Made by a program: the position numbers and the translations under genes
The notes under the pieces: model-generated
Told to the model about the DNA's origin: nothing
The model's database searches: none
Seen by the model: the letters and a program-made list of their open reading frames with translations, nothing else
Part shown: piece by piece, positions 53,882 through 62,453 of the stretch
Numbering within the stretch: position 1 is the first letter of the stretch
Layout: every line of letters starts with the position of its first letter
NCBI RefSeq assembly: GCF_000158915.1
Contig: NZ_GG657754.1
Coordinates: 8,801,387-8,865,386 of the forward strand
Origin: Streptomyces himastatinicus ATCC 53653
Lineage (GTDB): Bacteria; Actinomycetota; Actinomycetes; Streptomycetales; Streptomycetaceae
Reading direction: 5' to 3'
Length of the DNA stretch: 64,000 bases

Positions 53882-53905
53882 CCGACCTGCGCTTTCGCAG
53901 GTCGG
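53882..53905 (+). terminator. Intrinsic hairpin terminator of the ATP-grasp operon
   Basis: CCGACCTGCG (53882-53891) and CGCAGGTCGG (53896-53905) form a perfect 10-bp stem with a CTTT loop, 83 nt after the MFS stop. It separates the operon from the small secreted protein gene. There is no strong T tract. Confidence 0.75.
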
Positions 53906-54059
53906 AGGCCGTTTCCGCGGGTGGCGGAGGCGGCCAGCGTATTCATAACCTGTGGGCTATCAATCGGCCCTGAAAACGCATCAGGTACCCCCTTTCCCGG
54001 GGCAAGACGGCCACGTAAGACTTCTCTGGTCACATCGGCAATACGAACGGGGGGAATGC

Positions 54060-54350
54060 ATGCGTGCATCGCCTTATCGACGGATTTCCATAGTCGTGGT
54101 GGCCGCTGCCGCGATAGCGACGCTGGGGGCGTCTTCGTCGGCCATGGCGGCGCCGTCGCACACGGCGGGCGCGCCGGAGTGCGAGCAGGTCGTCGCTTCC
54201 TACGGTTACGTCGTGGGTCCGGGAGTCCAGGGCGCCTGTGGGGTCCTTGAGCCGCCTCCGCCGACGTACGGCGAGCGCCTGGATTGCCAGGGTCGCCTGG
54301 AGGGCCTGGGGGTGGCCAACAACATCGCCATCGAGGCGTGCTGGAAGTAG
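54060..54350 (+). CDS. Small secreted protein with four cysteines
   Basis: This is a 96-residue product of unknown function. The start is ATG 54060, preceded by CGGGGGGAA. A signal peptide (RRISIVVVAAAAIATLGASS, cleavage likely after SAMA) leaves about 65 residues with four Cys in PECEQVV, QGACGVL, LDCQG and EACWK, enough for two disulfides. The mature part also has PPPPTYGERLD. Short exported proteins of this build are frequent in streptomycetes. The gene is flanked by hairpins on both sides, so it is a single transcription unit. GC content of 53,920-54,060 is lower than its surroundings, as expected for its promoter. Confidence 0.72.
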   Translation: MRASPYRRISIVVVAAAAIATLGASSSAMAAPSHTAGAPECEQVVASYGYVVGPGVQGACGVLEPPPPTYGERLDCQGRLEGLGVANNIAIEACWK

Positions 54351-54372
54351 GCCATACCCCGAAACGCCATGG

Positions 54373-54407
54373 GGCCGGTCCGGGAGCGATTCGCACCCGG
54401 ACCGGCC
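54373..54407 (+). terminator. Strong intrinsic terminator after the small secreted protein
   Basis: GGCCGGTCCGGG (54373-54384) pairs perfectly over 12 bp with CCCGGACCGGCC (54396-54407), with an 11-base loop that can itself pair GCGA with TCGC. It begins 22 nt after the stop codon. Confidence 0.8.
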
Positions 54408-54497
54408 GCGTCACCACCACCGGCTGGCCCGATCAGCCTGGACGGCTTCCGCGCCGCCCCCGTTCCCTCGATCCCGACGGGGCGAGGATGCCGCTTC

Positions 54498-55168
54498 TCA
54501 GCGCCGCCGGTTGGGCACGAGGTCAGGCGGTGTCAGTTGCCGTTCCGGGGTCCCGAAGTAGTCGGTGGGGCGGTAGGCGCGCTCTTGCGATCGGTCGGGG
54601 AAGCGGGCGCAGGGGCTGGTGCCAAGGCCGGTGATCTCCTTCACATCTGCCTCCCAGCGGATCGACAGCCGGTAGCCGTCCTTGTCGGCTATCACGTCGA
54701 ATCCTGCTTGTCGATTGATTCGCCCCAGTCGACTTCCCAGCCATCTGCCGCGAGATGGCGCTTCAGGCGGCCGAAGGCGGCCCGCACGCCGGAGCCGTCT
54801 TTCCTGACGATGGTCCAGCCGTGCAGGATGTCGTAGACACCGTCAAGCGGCTTGTCCTCCATCGCTTCCAGGCCGTCGGGGTAACACTCGCCCGTCGACG
54901 CGGAGTTGCTCGATCGGTGTTCGGTGGGGTGCCCGGGCCCGGACCGCGGCTTCAGGACGGGCCCGAGATCCAGCACGCGGTAGGCCTCCTGGTTGTGGGC
55001 CGCCATGCGCCGCAACATTTCCGGCGGCGGCACTTCGTCGTACCACTCGGGCAAGCCGTACATCACGTACCAGGCGCCGCCGAACAGTGCCACCACTGGT
55101 GCGACCAAAAGTACGGTGATCCGGCGCCCTCTTCGGCTGGGCGCGGAGGCGGACTCGGGTGCAGTCAT
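54498..55168 (-). pseudogene. Membrane-anchored protein of unknown function, frameshifted near 54700
   Basis: The first open frame (ATG 55168, MTAPESASAPSRRGRRITVL) has one membrane helix (VLLVAPVVALFGGAWYVMYG) and a soluble part ending GWEVDWGESIDKQDST at 54692. A second frame starts there (GTG 54695) and gives AGFDVIADKDGYRLSIRWEA then TGLGTSPCARFPDRS to 54498. Related streptomycete proteins carry both parts in one chain, with a strand like the second segment directly after the DGWxVD segment. I therefore read it as one gene broken by a one-base change, although the GTGA overlap would also allow two coupled genes. Confidence 0.6.
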
Positions 55169-55387
55169 GAACGTCACCGTAGGCAGGCCCCTCGACGGTA
55201 CGAATCCGTGCGGATACTCAGCTCGGGCCCCTGCGTCCCTGGGTATCCGTACTTGGCAGGTCAGGGCGAGGCCGTCGACGCACGCCGCGCGGCTCGGCGT
55301 CGGGGCGTCCCGCAGTACCGCAGCGGGATCAGTTGAGGCCGAATGAGTTCAAGGGGAGGGGTCTGCCGACCGCCCCGGCGGCACGTG

Positions 55388-56281
55388 TCAGACGGTCGAG
55401 GTGATCGCTCGGGTGACGGCCGTGATCGCAGGGGTGGGGCGGCCGGGGAGGCGTGCCACGAGGACACGGCGGACCTCAGGAGGCGCGCCTTCGACGTGTA
55501 CCAGGCTCACCCCGGGCGGTAGCACAGGCGAGAGCCCGGACGGCACCGTCGTCACCCCGAAGCCGCTGGCGACCAGCTGGAGTTTCGTCAGCCAGTCGCG
55601 TGCGCGGTGGACGATGTGCGGCCGTCCGGGCAGGCCGGGCCAGACGCCGAGGAGTGGCTCGGAGTTCGACGACGGGGTGGCGATCCACGCGGCGTCGACC
55701 AGTTCGTCGACATGCACCGTGGTGCGGCCGGCGAACTTCCCGGTCGAAGGCGTCGCCAGGACCAGTTCGGTGTCCACGGCGGTCTCGACGTGCAGGCGCG
55801 GCGACTCGCTGTCCAAGGGCCGGTGGGGCGGGCGGGACGTCAGCACGGCGAGGTCGATCGAGCCCGCCCGCAGCGCCCGGATCAGGGTGGGCGTGGTGCC
55901 CTCGGTCGTCGTGACCGTGATCTGCGGGTCGGTTGCCGTGAGGCGGGTGAGCGCGGCGGGCAGGATGATGGCGCCCGCGCTCAGGAACAGTCCGAGCCGC
56001 ACCACTTCGGTCCGTGGGACGGTGCCGGTGAGGTCGGACTCGGCCGCCGCGAGGCAGTCCAGGATGGTACGGGCGTGGCGCAGCAGGGTCAGACCCGCGG
56101 GGGTGAGCCGCACCCCGTCGGGGCGGCGGTCGAACAGGGTGGTGCCCGCGCTCCGTTCGAGGGAGACGGCCTGTCGTGAGACCGCCGACTGCGTGTAGCC
56201 GAGCCTGGCGGCTGCCGCGGTGAAGCTGCCGGATTCCGCGATCTGCTGCAGGACCCGCAGGCCCGTACTGGAGATGTCCAT
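55388..56281 (-). CDS. LysR family transcriptional regulator
   Basis: The regulator has 297 residues. The N-terminal HTH is LRVLQQIAESGSFTAAAARL then GYTQSAVSRQAVSLERSAGT, with LFDRRPDGVRLTPAG after it. The substrate-binding part contains VVRLGLFLSAGAIILPAALT and LQLVASGFGVTTVPSGL. It is divergent from the alcohol dehydrogenase at 56383 with a 101-bp gap. That gap contains GCAT-N7-ATGC (56291-56305), a possible binding half-site. It most likely controls the dehydrogenase gene. Confidence 0.9.
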   Translation of the reverse strand: MDISSTGLRVLQQIAESGSFTAAAARLGYTQSAVSRQAVSLERSAGTTLFDRRPDGVRLTPAGLTLLRHARTILDCLAAAESDLTGTVPRTEVVRLGLFLSAGAIILPAALTRLTATDPQITVTTTEGTTPTLIRALRAGSIDLAVLTSRPPHRPLDSESPRLHVETAVDTELVLATPSTGKFAGRTTVHVDELVDAAWIATPSSNSEPLLGVWPGLPGRPHIVHRARDWLTKLQLVASGFGVTTVPSGLSPVLPPGVSLVHVEGAPPEVRRVLVARLPGRPTPAITAVTRAITSTV

Positions 56282-56382
56282 GCGGCATACGCATACCACA
56301 GATGCTTGATCGTCGCTTCCCGCATGGCCACCGGACTCCTAGTGTCGATGCCGAAGGACCCGGACGAACATGGAGTCATCGC

Positions 56383-57549
56383 ATGCGAGCAGCAGTACTG
56401 ACGCGGTTCGGCGCCCCGCTCACGGTGCGGGAGATACCCGACCCCGAGGCCGGCGGCGGCGAGGTGGTGGTCGAGGTACTGGCCGCCTGCGTCCCTCCGT
56501 ACGCCGTCGAGGTCTTCAGCGGCGAACGGAACTACCCCCTGGTCCCTCCCGTCGTGCCCGGGGTCGGCGGCGTGGGACGGATCGTCCACGTCGGTCCGGA
56601 CGCCACCCGGCTGAGCGCCGGGGACCTGGTGTGGTGCGACTCCACGGTGCGCTCGCGGGACGACGCCCTGACGCCCGACATCACGCTTCAGGGCTGGAGC
56701 TCCCGCGGCGAGGGCGGCGCGCGGCTGGCCCGGCACCTGCACGACGGCTCGTTCGCCGAACTCATGCGGGTCCCGACGGAGAACGTCTTCCCGCTGCCGG
56801 CCGCCGCGGGGGACGACCCGGCCCGCTGGGCCGCACTCACTGTGCACACCATCGCTTACGGCGGGCTGCTGGCAGGCGGGCTCGCGGCTGGTGAGACGCT
56901 GCTCGTCAGCGGGGCCACCGGCAACCTCGGCAGCAGCGCGGTCGCGGTCGCGCTCGCGATGGGGGCGGGCCGCGTGGTCGCGCCGGGCCGCAACCGGGCA
57001 GCGCTCGACCTTCTCGCCGACCGGTTCGGTCCGCGTGTGCGCCCGGTGCCGCTGACCGGGGACGAGGCCGTCGACCGAGCGGCGATGTCCGCGGCGGGCG
57101 ACGGCCCGATCGACATGGTGATCGATCTGCTCCCGCCGAGCGCACCCAGCTCCGCGGCGCGTGTGGCGGCCATGGCCGTGCGCGAGTACGGACGTGTCGT
57201 CCTCATGGGCGGCGTCGCCATGCTCGGTGGCGATGACCTCGCGCTCCCGTACCCATGGATCATGCGCAACTCGGTCACGGTGCGCGGCCAGTGGATGTAC
57301 CCGCGTACGGCGAACGTCGGCATCATCCGGCTCATCGCCTCGGGCGCGCTGGACCTCGCCCCCGAACACGTCCGGTCGTTCGGCCTCGATGCCGTCAACG
57401 ACGCCGTCGCGTACGCCGCCTCACACGGCGGCCCGTTCGACCGCACCGCCCTCGTCCCAGTGGCCGAACTCGAACCGCCATCCCTCCGCGAGGGGCCCGG
57501 CGTCGACGACGCCGTAGCCGATGCTGCGCCGTCCCGTTCGGGGAAGTAG
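56383..57549 (+). CDS. Alcohol dehydrogenase catalytic domain (MDR) protein
   Basis: This MDR enzyme has 388 residues: MRAAVLTRFGAPLTVREIPD, VPPVVPGVGGVGRIVHVGPD (catalytic domain), LLVSGATGNLGSSAVAVALA (NAD(P) motif) and MRNSVTVRGQWMYPRTANVG. The usual catalytic Cys/His pair is not obvious (LAACVPPYAVEVFSG), so it may be a zinc-free reductase. The natural end is probably near VPVAEL. The last 25 residues (EPPSLREGPGVDDAVADAAP and on) run into the antisense of a F420/NADP reductase remnant, so the original stop was lost by deletion or the tail was extended. Confidence 0.85.
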   Translation: MRAAVLTRFGAPLTVREIPDPEAGGGEVVVEVLAACVPPYAVEVFSGERNYPLVPPVVPGVGGVGRIVHVGPDATRLSAGDLVWCDSTVRSRDDALTPDITLQGWSSRGEGGARLARHLHDGSFAELMRVPTENVFPLPAAAGDDPARWAALTVHTIAYGGLLAGGLAAGETLLVSGATGNLGSSAVAVALAMGAGRVVAPGRNRAALDLLADRFGPRVRPVPLTGDEAVDRAAMSAAGDGPIDMVIDLLPPSAPSSAARVAAMAVREYGRVVLMGGVAMLGGDDLALPYPWIMRNSVTVRGQWMYPRTANVGIIRLIASGALDLAPEHVRSFGLDAVNDAVAYAASHGGPFDRTALVPVAELEPPSLREGPGVDDAVADAAPSRSGK

Positions 57550-57705
57550 TTGCTCGTGTCGATGACCACCTTGCCCGCCAGTTCGGCGATCAGATCGGCC
57601 AGGGCTTCCGGACTCCGGGAGTTGCTCAGAACCACGCGGTGTCCCGCGGCGGTCGCCATCCTCGCAAGGTTGGTACCGATCTTGCCTGTGCCGTTCTCCT
57701 CAGTG
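57531..57705 (-). pseudogene. NADPH-dependent F420 reductase-like fragment
   Basis: The minus strand reads GTGKIGTNLARMATAAGHRV, VLSNSRSPEALADLIAEL then directly AGKVVIDTSNYFPERDG. In intact reductases about 30 residues (the DLVVVTIPL strand) separate the last two pieces. The N-terminal M-x-I-G-x-x-G start and the C-terminal half are missing. A short deletion relic, not a functional gene. Confidence 0.65.
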
Positions 57706-57743
57706 GTGTGTTGCGGTTGTCCGCTGCGGGAAAGAGGGGTTCG

Positions 57744-58405
57744 GGGCTCGGCTCCAGCGATCCGATCGCTGATGCCGTCGGCCTCCTGCGGCCCCGCACT
57801 GTGGTCGAACCCCGTCTCCACGCTGCGGGACGGTGGGCGGTGCGTTTCGAGCCGTTCCCGCACGTGAAACTCGGCGTCGTCGTGCGTGGCGAATGCTGGC
57901 TGGCCCTCGAGGGGTACCAACCCGTGCTCCTCAGCGAGGGCGACTTCTACTTGCTGGGCAACCCTCCGCCCTACGTGCTGGCCAGCGAACTCGCCGCGAC
58001 ACCGCGCGCCGCGAAGTCATTGTGGGACAGCGCTGCGAACGGTGCTGTGCGCATCGGGCCCGAGGCCGAAAAATCGAGAGCGTCGCCGCCGGCAGTTCCC
58101 TGGTCCTGGACCACCTCGCACAGATCCTGTTCGTCCACATGCCGCGCGCCCACGCCGACCAGGCCGCCCGGCCCGCCGGCTGGCTCGCAGCGCTCAACGA
58201 CGACGGCATCGGTGCCGCACCGCTGGAGTACTTGATCGAGTGTCGAATGAGCCTGGCCCGTGATGCCCTGCGCCGCAGCACTCGATCGATCTCCGAGCTC
58301 GCATTCGCGACCGGCTATGAATCCGAGAGCGCCTTCAGCACCGCGTTCCGTCGCGTGGTCGGCTCCTCACCCAAGCAATTCCGCGATGCGGCACATAGCG
58401 GTTGA
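57744..58405 (+). pseudogene. AraC family regulator with two internal deletions
   Basis: Frame one (57744-58080) gives the cupin_6 sensor: DPIADAVGLLRPRTVVEPRL, AGRWAVRFEPFPHVKLGVVV then EGDFYLLGNPPPYVLASELA. Near 58080 the reading shifts to a second frame with SSLVLDHLAQILFVHMPRAH and GWLAALNDDGIGAA. It then jumps to PLEYLIECRMSLARDALRRS and ISELAFATGYESESAFSTAF, the second HTH, ending at 58405. The end of the cupin and the whole first HTH (30-50 residues) are absent. The C-terminal HTH frame remains open, but the protein as a unit is lost. Confidence 0.75.
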
Positions 58406-58475
58406 CCGGGCTATGACCGATGTCAGAACCTGGTCCGGCTGGGCCTCGCTGCGCCTGCCCATTGCCACTACCGAC

Positions 58476-59030
58476 TCATTTCGTTCTCAGGCTGCGGTTT
58501 CCGGCTCGGTTCTTCGCGATGTTTCGTGTCTTCTTCCTGCTGCCTGACTCGGCGAGCACGGTGAGTACCGCCGGTGACGTCGACTCCTCGGCGAGTATGC
58601 GCTGCATCCAGTCCGTGATTTTCGCCAACTCGGCCGGTGTCGGCACGTGGCCGTCCTCGATGGACAGGTAGAACAGCCAGTCGTGGATGCGGCGGCGAAT
58701 GAACTCGCGGTTCCCTTCCGCCTTGAGCTGGTCGATCTCTGGCAGTAGTTCGGCCGACCACTGCCGGAACTCAGCGGGACCGGTCACCTTCATCGCGATC
58801 CTGTCCACGAGGGCGACCACCGCCGTCTTGGACACGATCTCGATGGGGTCCCGCAGGATCGTGGCCACCATCGCGCGGTCTCGGTCGCGGCTCCGCGAGG
58901 AAGCGGTCGCCGAGACGACGCGTTGGTACGCGGACGATCGGACGTGCTCGTCCGCGACGGCATCGTCGACGTCCACGTCGAGGATGCCGGCCCCCGCCAG
59001 CAACTCGGCCAGATCGGAATGCAATGTCAT
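58476..59030 (-). CDS. Hypothetical protein
   Basis: This is a 184-residue protein of unknown function. It starts MTLHSDLAELLAGAGILDVD, has a helical, charged middle (DRDRAMVATILRDPIEIVSK, FIRRRIHDWLFYLSIEDGHV) and a basic tail (SRKKTRNIAKNRAGNRSLRT). No membrane segment, signal peptide or known motif is visible. Codon positions show the normal GC3 bias and the length is maintained, so it is probably a real gene. The neighbours (AraC wreck, IS scrap) give no clue. Confidence 0.6.
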   Translation of the reverse strand: MTLHSDLAELLAGAGILDVDVDDAVADEHVRSSAYQRVVSATASSRSRDRDRAMVATILRDPIEIVSKTAVVALVDRIAMKVTGPAEFRQWSAELLPEIDQLKAEGNREFIRRRIHDWLFYLSIEDGHVPTPAELAKITDWMQRILAEESTSPAVLTVLAESGSRKKTRNIAKNRAGNRSLRTK

Positions 59031-59089
59031 CGCTTCATTCCTTGTCGCAGGGTTGGTTCCTGGCGGTCTCGCGATCTGAGGTGAGGTAG

Positions 59090-59186
59090 CGGGCGATTCG
59101 GTGGGAACGCAGGGCCCACATCCACGGAGCGTTCCTCAAACTCGCCTGCTGCCTGATCACCCACCGACAGCTCGGCTCATTGTCCG
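59090..59186 (+). mobile_element. IS5-type transposase C-terminal remnant
   Basis: The plus strand encodes RAIRWERRAHIHGAFLKLAC then CLITHRQLGSL. IS5-family DDE transposases end in a similar segment (YERRxDIHxAFLxLGC...ICWRRL). Only about 32 codons remain, without ends or inverted repeats. It marks an old insertion between the hypothetical gene and the SDR gene. Confidence 0.55.
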
Positions 59187-59308
59187 ATGCGACCGAACCT
59201 CGAGGGAGGGGACAGGCGTCGGGCTGGGGGCTGCGCTGAGCCTGTCCCTCGGAGTACTGGTATCGGCGAGATCTGGAACGCGACGATCCAGCTGCCGACT
59301 ATGAAGGC

Positions 59309-60337
59309 ATGGCACATGTACTCGTCACGGGCGGAACCGGGTTTCTGGGTTCCCACACGATCGCGCAGCTCCTGACCGCCGGGCATACCGTCACCACCAC
59401 CGTGCGCTCCCTGACCCGGCGGACCGACGTCGAGCGGATGCTCATCGCGGCCGGATCTCCGCACGCGGACGCCGTCTCCTATGTGGAGGCGGATCTGACC
59501 TCTGACCGCGGCTGGGACCGGGCCGTGGCGGGAGCCGACTACGTCCTGCACGTGGCCTCGCCGTTTCCCGGAGCGCGGCCGAAGAACGAGGACGAGGTGA
59601 TCGTCCCGGCCCGTGACGGGGCCCTGCGGGTCCTGCGCGCCGCCCGGGGCGCGGGCGTCCGTCGCACCGTGCTGACCTCCTCCTTCGCCGCGGTGGGTTA
59701 CGGTCACGGGCGGACCGGACGGACGTTCAGCGAGGACGACTGGACGCAGACCGACGGGCCGGGGGTGTCCGCGTACGTCAAGTCCAAGGCGGTGGCCGAA
59801 CGGGCCGCCTGGGCCTTCGTCGAGAGCGAGGGCGGCGGGCTGGAGCTGACGGTCGTCAACCCCGTGGGAATCTTCGGGCCGGTCCTCGGACCGGACTACT
59901 CCGCGTCGATCCGTATCATCCACGCGATGCTGACCGGCGGGATGCGGGCCGCGCCGCCGATCTGGACCAACACGGTAGACGTCCGGGACGCGGCCGACCT
60001 TCATCTACGTGCCATGACGGCGCCTCAGGCGGCCGGACAGCGGTACCTGGCGCTCGCGGGCGAGCCGATCTCCTTCCACCACATCGCCCTGGCGTTGCGC
60101 ACACGGCTGGGCGAGGCCGCCGCCAAGGCCCCCACCGGTTCGGCCCCCGCCTGGCTGCTGCGCCTGCTGGCCACGGTCAACCCGGCGCTGCGTGAGACGG
60201 TGCCGCAGCTGGGCGTGGTGCGCCGCGCCTCCAACGCGAAGGCCCGCAAGGAGCTGGACTGGGCTCCGCGTTCCAACGAGGACGCCGTCGTGGCCACCGC
60301 GGAGAGCCTGGTCCGCCTCGGGCTGCTGAGCGGTTAG
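59309..60337 (+). CDS. NAD(P)-dependent SDR reductase (dihydroflavonol reductase-like)
   Basis: This extended SDR has 342 residues: VLVTGGTGFLGSHTIAQLLT (NADP motif), VEADLTSDRGWDRAVAGADY, VLHVASPFPG, LTSSFAAVGYG, and the catalytic YVKSKAVAERAAWAF (Tyr-x3-Lys). The pattern matches aldehyde/ketone reductases and DFR-like enzymes, reducing a carbonyl with NADPH. The next gene, an MmyB-type regulator, starts 10 nt later on the same strand, and may regulate it; such SDR/HTH pairs are frequent in streptomycetes. Confidence 0.9.
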   Translation: MAHVLVTGGTGFLGSHTIAQLLTAGHTVTTTVRSLTRRTDVERMLIAAGSPHADAVSYVEADLTSDRGWDRAVAGADYVLHVASPFPGARPKNEDEVIVPARDGALRVLRAARGAGVRRTVLTSSFAAVGYGHGRTGRTFSEDDWTQTDGPGVSAYVKSKAVAERAAWAFVESEGGGLELTVVNPVGIFGPVLGPDYSASIRIIHAMLTGGMRAAPPIWTNTVDVRDAADLHLRAMTAPQAAGQRYLALAGEPISFHHIALALRTRLGEAAAKAPTGSAPAWLLRLLATVNPALRETVPQLGVVRRASNAKARKELDWAPRSNEDAVVATAESLVRLGLLSG

Positions 60338-60347
60338 CGTCAAGAGC

Positions 60348-61163
60348 ATGGCGCATGAGACGGCCGACACCCTGGGCGAGTTCCTGCGGGCCCGGCGCGG
60401 GCAGATCAGCCCCCAACAGGTCGGGCTGCCCGCCGGTGAGCGGCGCCGCGTCCCCGGACTGCGGCGCGAGGAGGTCGCCCAGCTCGCCAGCATCAGCCCC
60501 GAGTACTACCTGCGCCTGGAACAGGGCCGCAACCTCAACCCCTCCGACCAGATCCTCGCCGCCCTGGCCGGTGCCCTCCAGCTCGACGAGGACGCCGTCG
60601 CCTACCTGCACCGCCTCGCCCACCCCGCCCCGCCCGCCCGCAGGCCGCGCAGCCGCGCCCGTACGAACCAGGGCGACCTCCAACCACTGCTGGACAGCTG
60701 GCCGCAGACCCCCGCCTACGCCCAGGGGCCCAGCGGACGCGTCGTCGCCGCGAACCGGCTGGCCGTGCTCCTGTGCCCGTTCTTCGCCGTGGGCCACAAC
60801 CCGCTACGGGCTGCCTTCCTCGAACCCGAGATGCGCGGCCTCTACCCGCAGTGGGACGACATGACCGCCAAGGCCGTCTCCGGACTGCGCGCCGTGATCG
60901 ACGTCGACGAGGCCGACTCGGAGCTACTGGAGACCATCGGCGAACTCACCGTCGCCAGCGAGCGGTTCAGCACCCTGTGGACCCGCCGCGAGGTCCGCCG
61001 CCGCGACACCGGCCTCACCCGGCTGAACCACCCGCTCGTCGGCGAACTCGACCTGCACTACGAGAAGATGGTGCGCCCGCAGGCCCGCCAGCTGATCGTC
61101 TTCTACTACGCCGACCAGGGCTCCACCAGCGCCGAGCGCCTGGCACTCCTCAGCAGCCTCTGA
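60348..61163 (+). CDS. Xre/MmyB-type transcriptional regulator
   Basis: The regulator has 271 residues: LGEFLRARRGQISPQQVGLP, RRRVPGLRREEVAQLASISP then EYYLRLEQGRNLNPSDQILA for the HTH. The MmyB PAS-like ligand-binding domain follows (LQPLLDSWPQTPAYAQGPSG, VVAANRLAVLLCPFF, GLRAVIDVDEADSELLETIG). This is an intact member of the same family as the wreck at 4672-5157 and shows what that gene lost. It follows the SDR gene by 10 nt and probably regulates it. Confidence 0.92.
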   Translation: MAHETADTLGEFLRARRGQISPQQVGLPAGERRRVPGLRREEVAQLASISPEYYLRLEQGRNLNPSDQILAALAGALQLDEDAVAYLHRLAHPAPPARRPRSRARTNQGDLQPLLDSWPQTPAYAQGPSGRVVAANRLAVLLCPFFAVGHNPLRAAFLEPEMRGLYPQWDDMTAKAVSGLRAVIDVDEADSELLETIGELTVASERFSTLWTRREVRRRDTGLTRLNHPLVGELDLHYEKMVRPQARQLIVFYYADQGSTSAERLALLSSL

Positions 61164-61193
61164 CAACGTGCGGAGACGAGGGCGCTCATTGTG

Positions 61194-62453
61194 TCAGCCA
61201 TTGTGAGAAGGCGGCCAGGATCGGTGGGTCAGCCGGGTGGCAGTGGCCGCGAGGGTGGCCAGGGCGAGGCAGGCTGCCATGATGGCTGCCATCGGTGCGG
61301 GGCTGTGGGTGCCGAACAGCCCGACCAGTGGGGATACGGCCGCGCCGAGGAGGAACTGGCCGCCGCCCAGGAGGGCGGAGGTGGCTCCGGGTGCTGTGCG
61401 CCCGCGGCGTTGGGCGATGGTGACCACGGTGGGGAAGAAGACCCCGAACGCGGTGAGGGAGAGCAGGAGACACAGCCACGTCATGGACATGGTGCTGCCG
61501 ACGGTCACTTGGACGAGCAGCAGGGCCGCTGGGCCTGCCATCGCCAGCACGGCGCTGGCGATGAGGAGGGTTTCGGCGGACCAGCGTGTGGCCAACCGTC
61601 CGTAGGCCACGCTGCCCGCCATGTTGCCGATGGCGTTGACACCGTAGACGAGGCTGCCAAGGGCCGGGGCGAGGTGGTAGATGTCCTGGAAGACGAAGGT
61701 GGCCCCGGCGATATAGGCGAATACCGCTGCCCCGCCGAAGGCCAGGGTCAGCACCGGGGCGATGACGGCGCGCTGGGCGGCGACCTGTCCGATGGTGCGA
61801 AGGCTGGCGGCCAGTCCTCCGGTCAGGCGCGCTTGTGGGGGATGGGATTCCGGGACCCAGCGCAGTACGCCCAGGACGAGGAGCAGGCCGATCAGGGCGA
61901 GGGCTGCGAAGACGTAACGCCAGGACACCACCAGCAGCAGGGCCCCGCCCGCCAGCGGGGCCAGGACCGGGGCCGCTGCGCCGATCGCTCCTAACCGGGA
62001 GAAGACCGTGGCGAGTTCACCGTCGTCGAACAGATCGGTGACCACCGCACGGGCGATGACGATCCCGGCCGCTCCCGAGAAGCCCTGCCCGACCCGCGCC
62101 GCGTTCAGTACGGGCAAGGTCGGGGCCAGTGCACACACGACGGAGAAGAGGACGAACAGCCCAGTCCCCGAAACGAGGACCGGGCGGCGCCCCACCGCGT
62201 CACTGAGCGGCCCCAGGACGAGCTGTCCGGCGATGATGCCCGCCAGGAAGCCGGTCAGGGACATTTGCGCGCCCGAGGCGTCGGCCCCCAGTGAACGTGC
62301 CAGGTCCGGGAGTCCGGGAACGTACATGTCGGTCGCCAGCGGACTGGCCGCGCTCAGCCCGGCCAATACCAGGAGCAGCCGCGCCCGTTGCCCGGACGCG
62401 ACAGGAGAGGCGTGACGGGGCCGGTTCGCGTTCTCGGTGCGGTGAACGGTCAT
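61194..62453 (-). CDS. Bcr/CflA-type MFS drug efflux transporter
   Basis: The transporter has 419 residues and 12 predicted helices: LLLVLAGLSAASPLATDMYV then PGLPDLARSLG (the Bcr/CflA helix 1 signature), LTGFLAGIIAGQLVLGPLSD then AVGRRPVLVSGTGLF (motif A). It exports drugs with proton exchange. Its ATG overlaps the MarR gene stop by 4 nt. The co-transcribed MarR protein is the likely repressor. Confidence 0.92.
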   Translation of the reverse strand: MTVHRTENANRPRHASPVASGQRARLLLVLAGLSAASPLATDMYVPGLPDLARSLGADASGAQMSLTGFLAGIIAGQLVLGPLSDAVGRRPVLVSGTGLFVLFSVVCALAPTLPVLNAARVGQGFSGAAGIVIARAVVTDLFDDGELATVFSRLGAIGAAAPVLAPLAGGALLLVVSWRYVFAALALIGLLLVLGVLRWVPESHPPQARLTGGLAASLRTIGQVAAQRAVIAPVLTLAFGGAAVFAYIAGATFVFQDIYHLAPALGSLVYGVNAIGNMAGSVAYGRLATRWSAETLLIASAVLAMAGPAALLLVQVTVGSTMSMTWLCLLLSLTAFGVFFPTVVTIAQRRGRTAPGATSALLGGGQFLLGAAVSPLVGLFGTHSPAPMAAIMAACLALATLAATATRLTHRSWPPSHNG

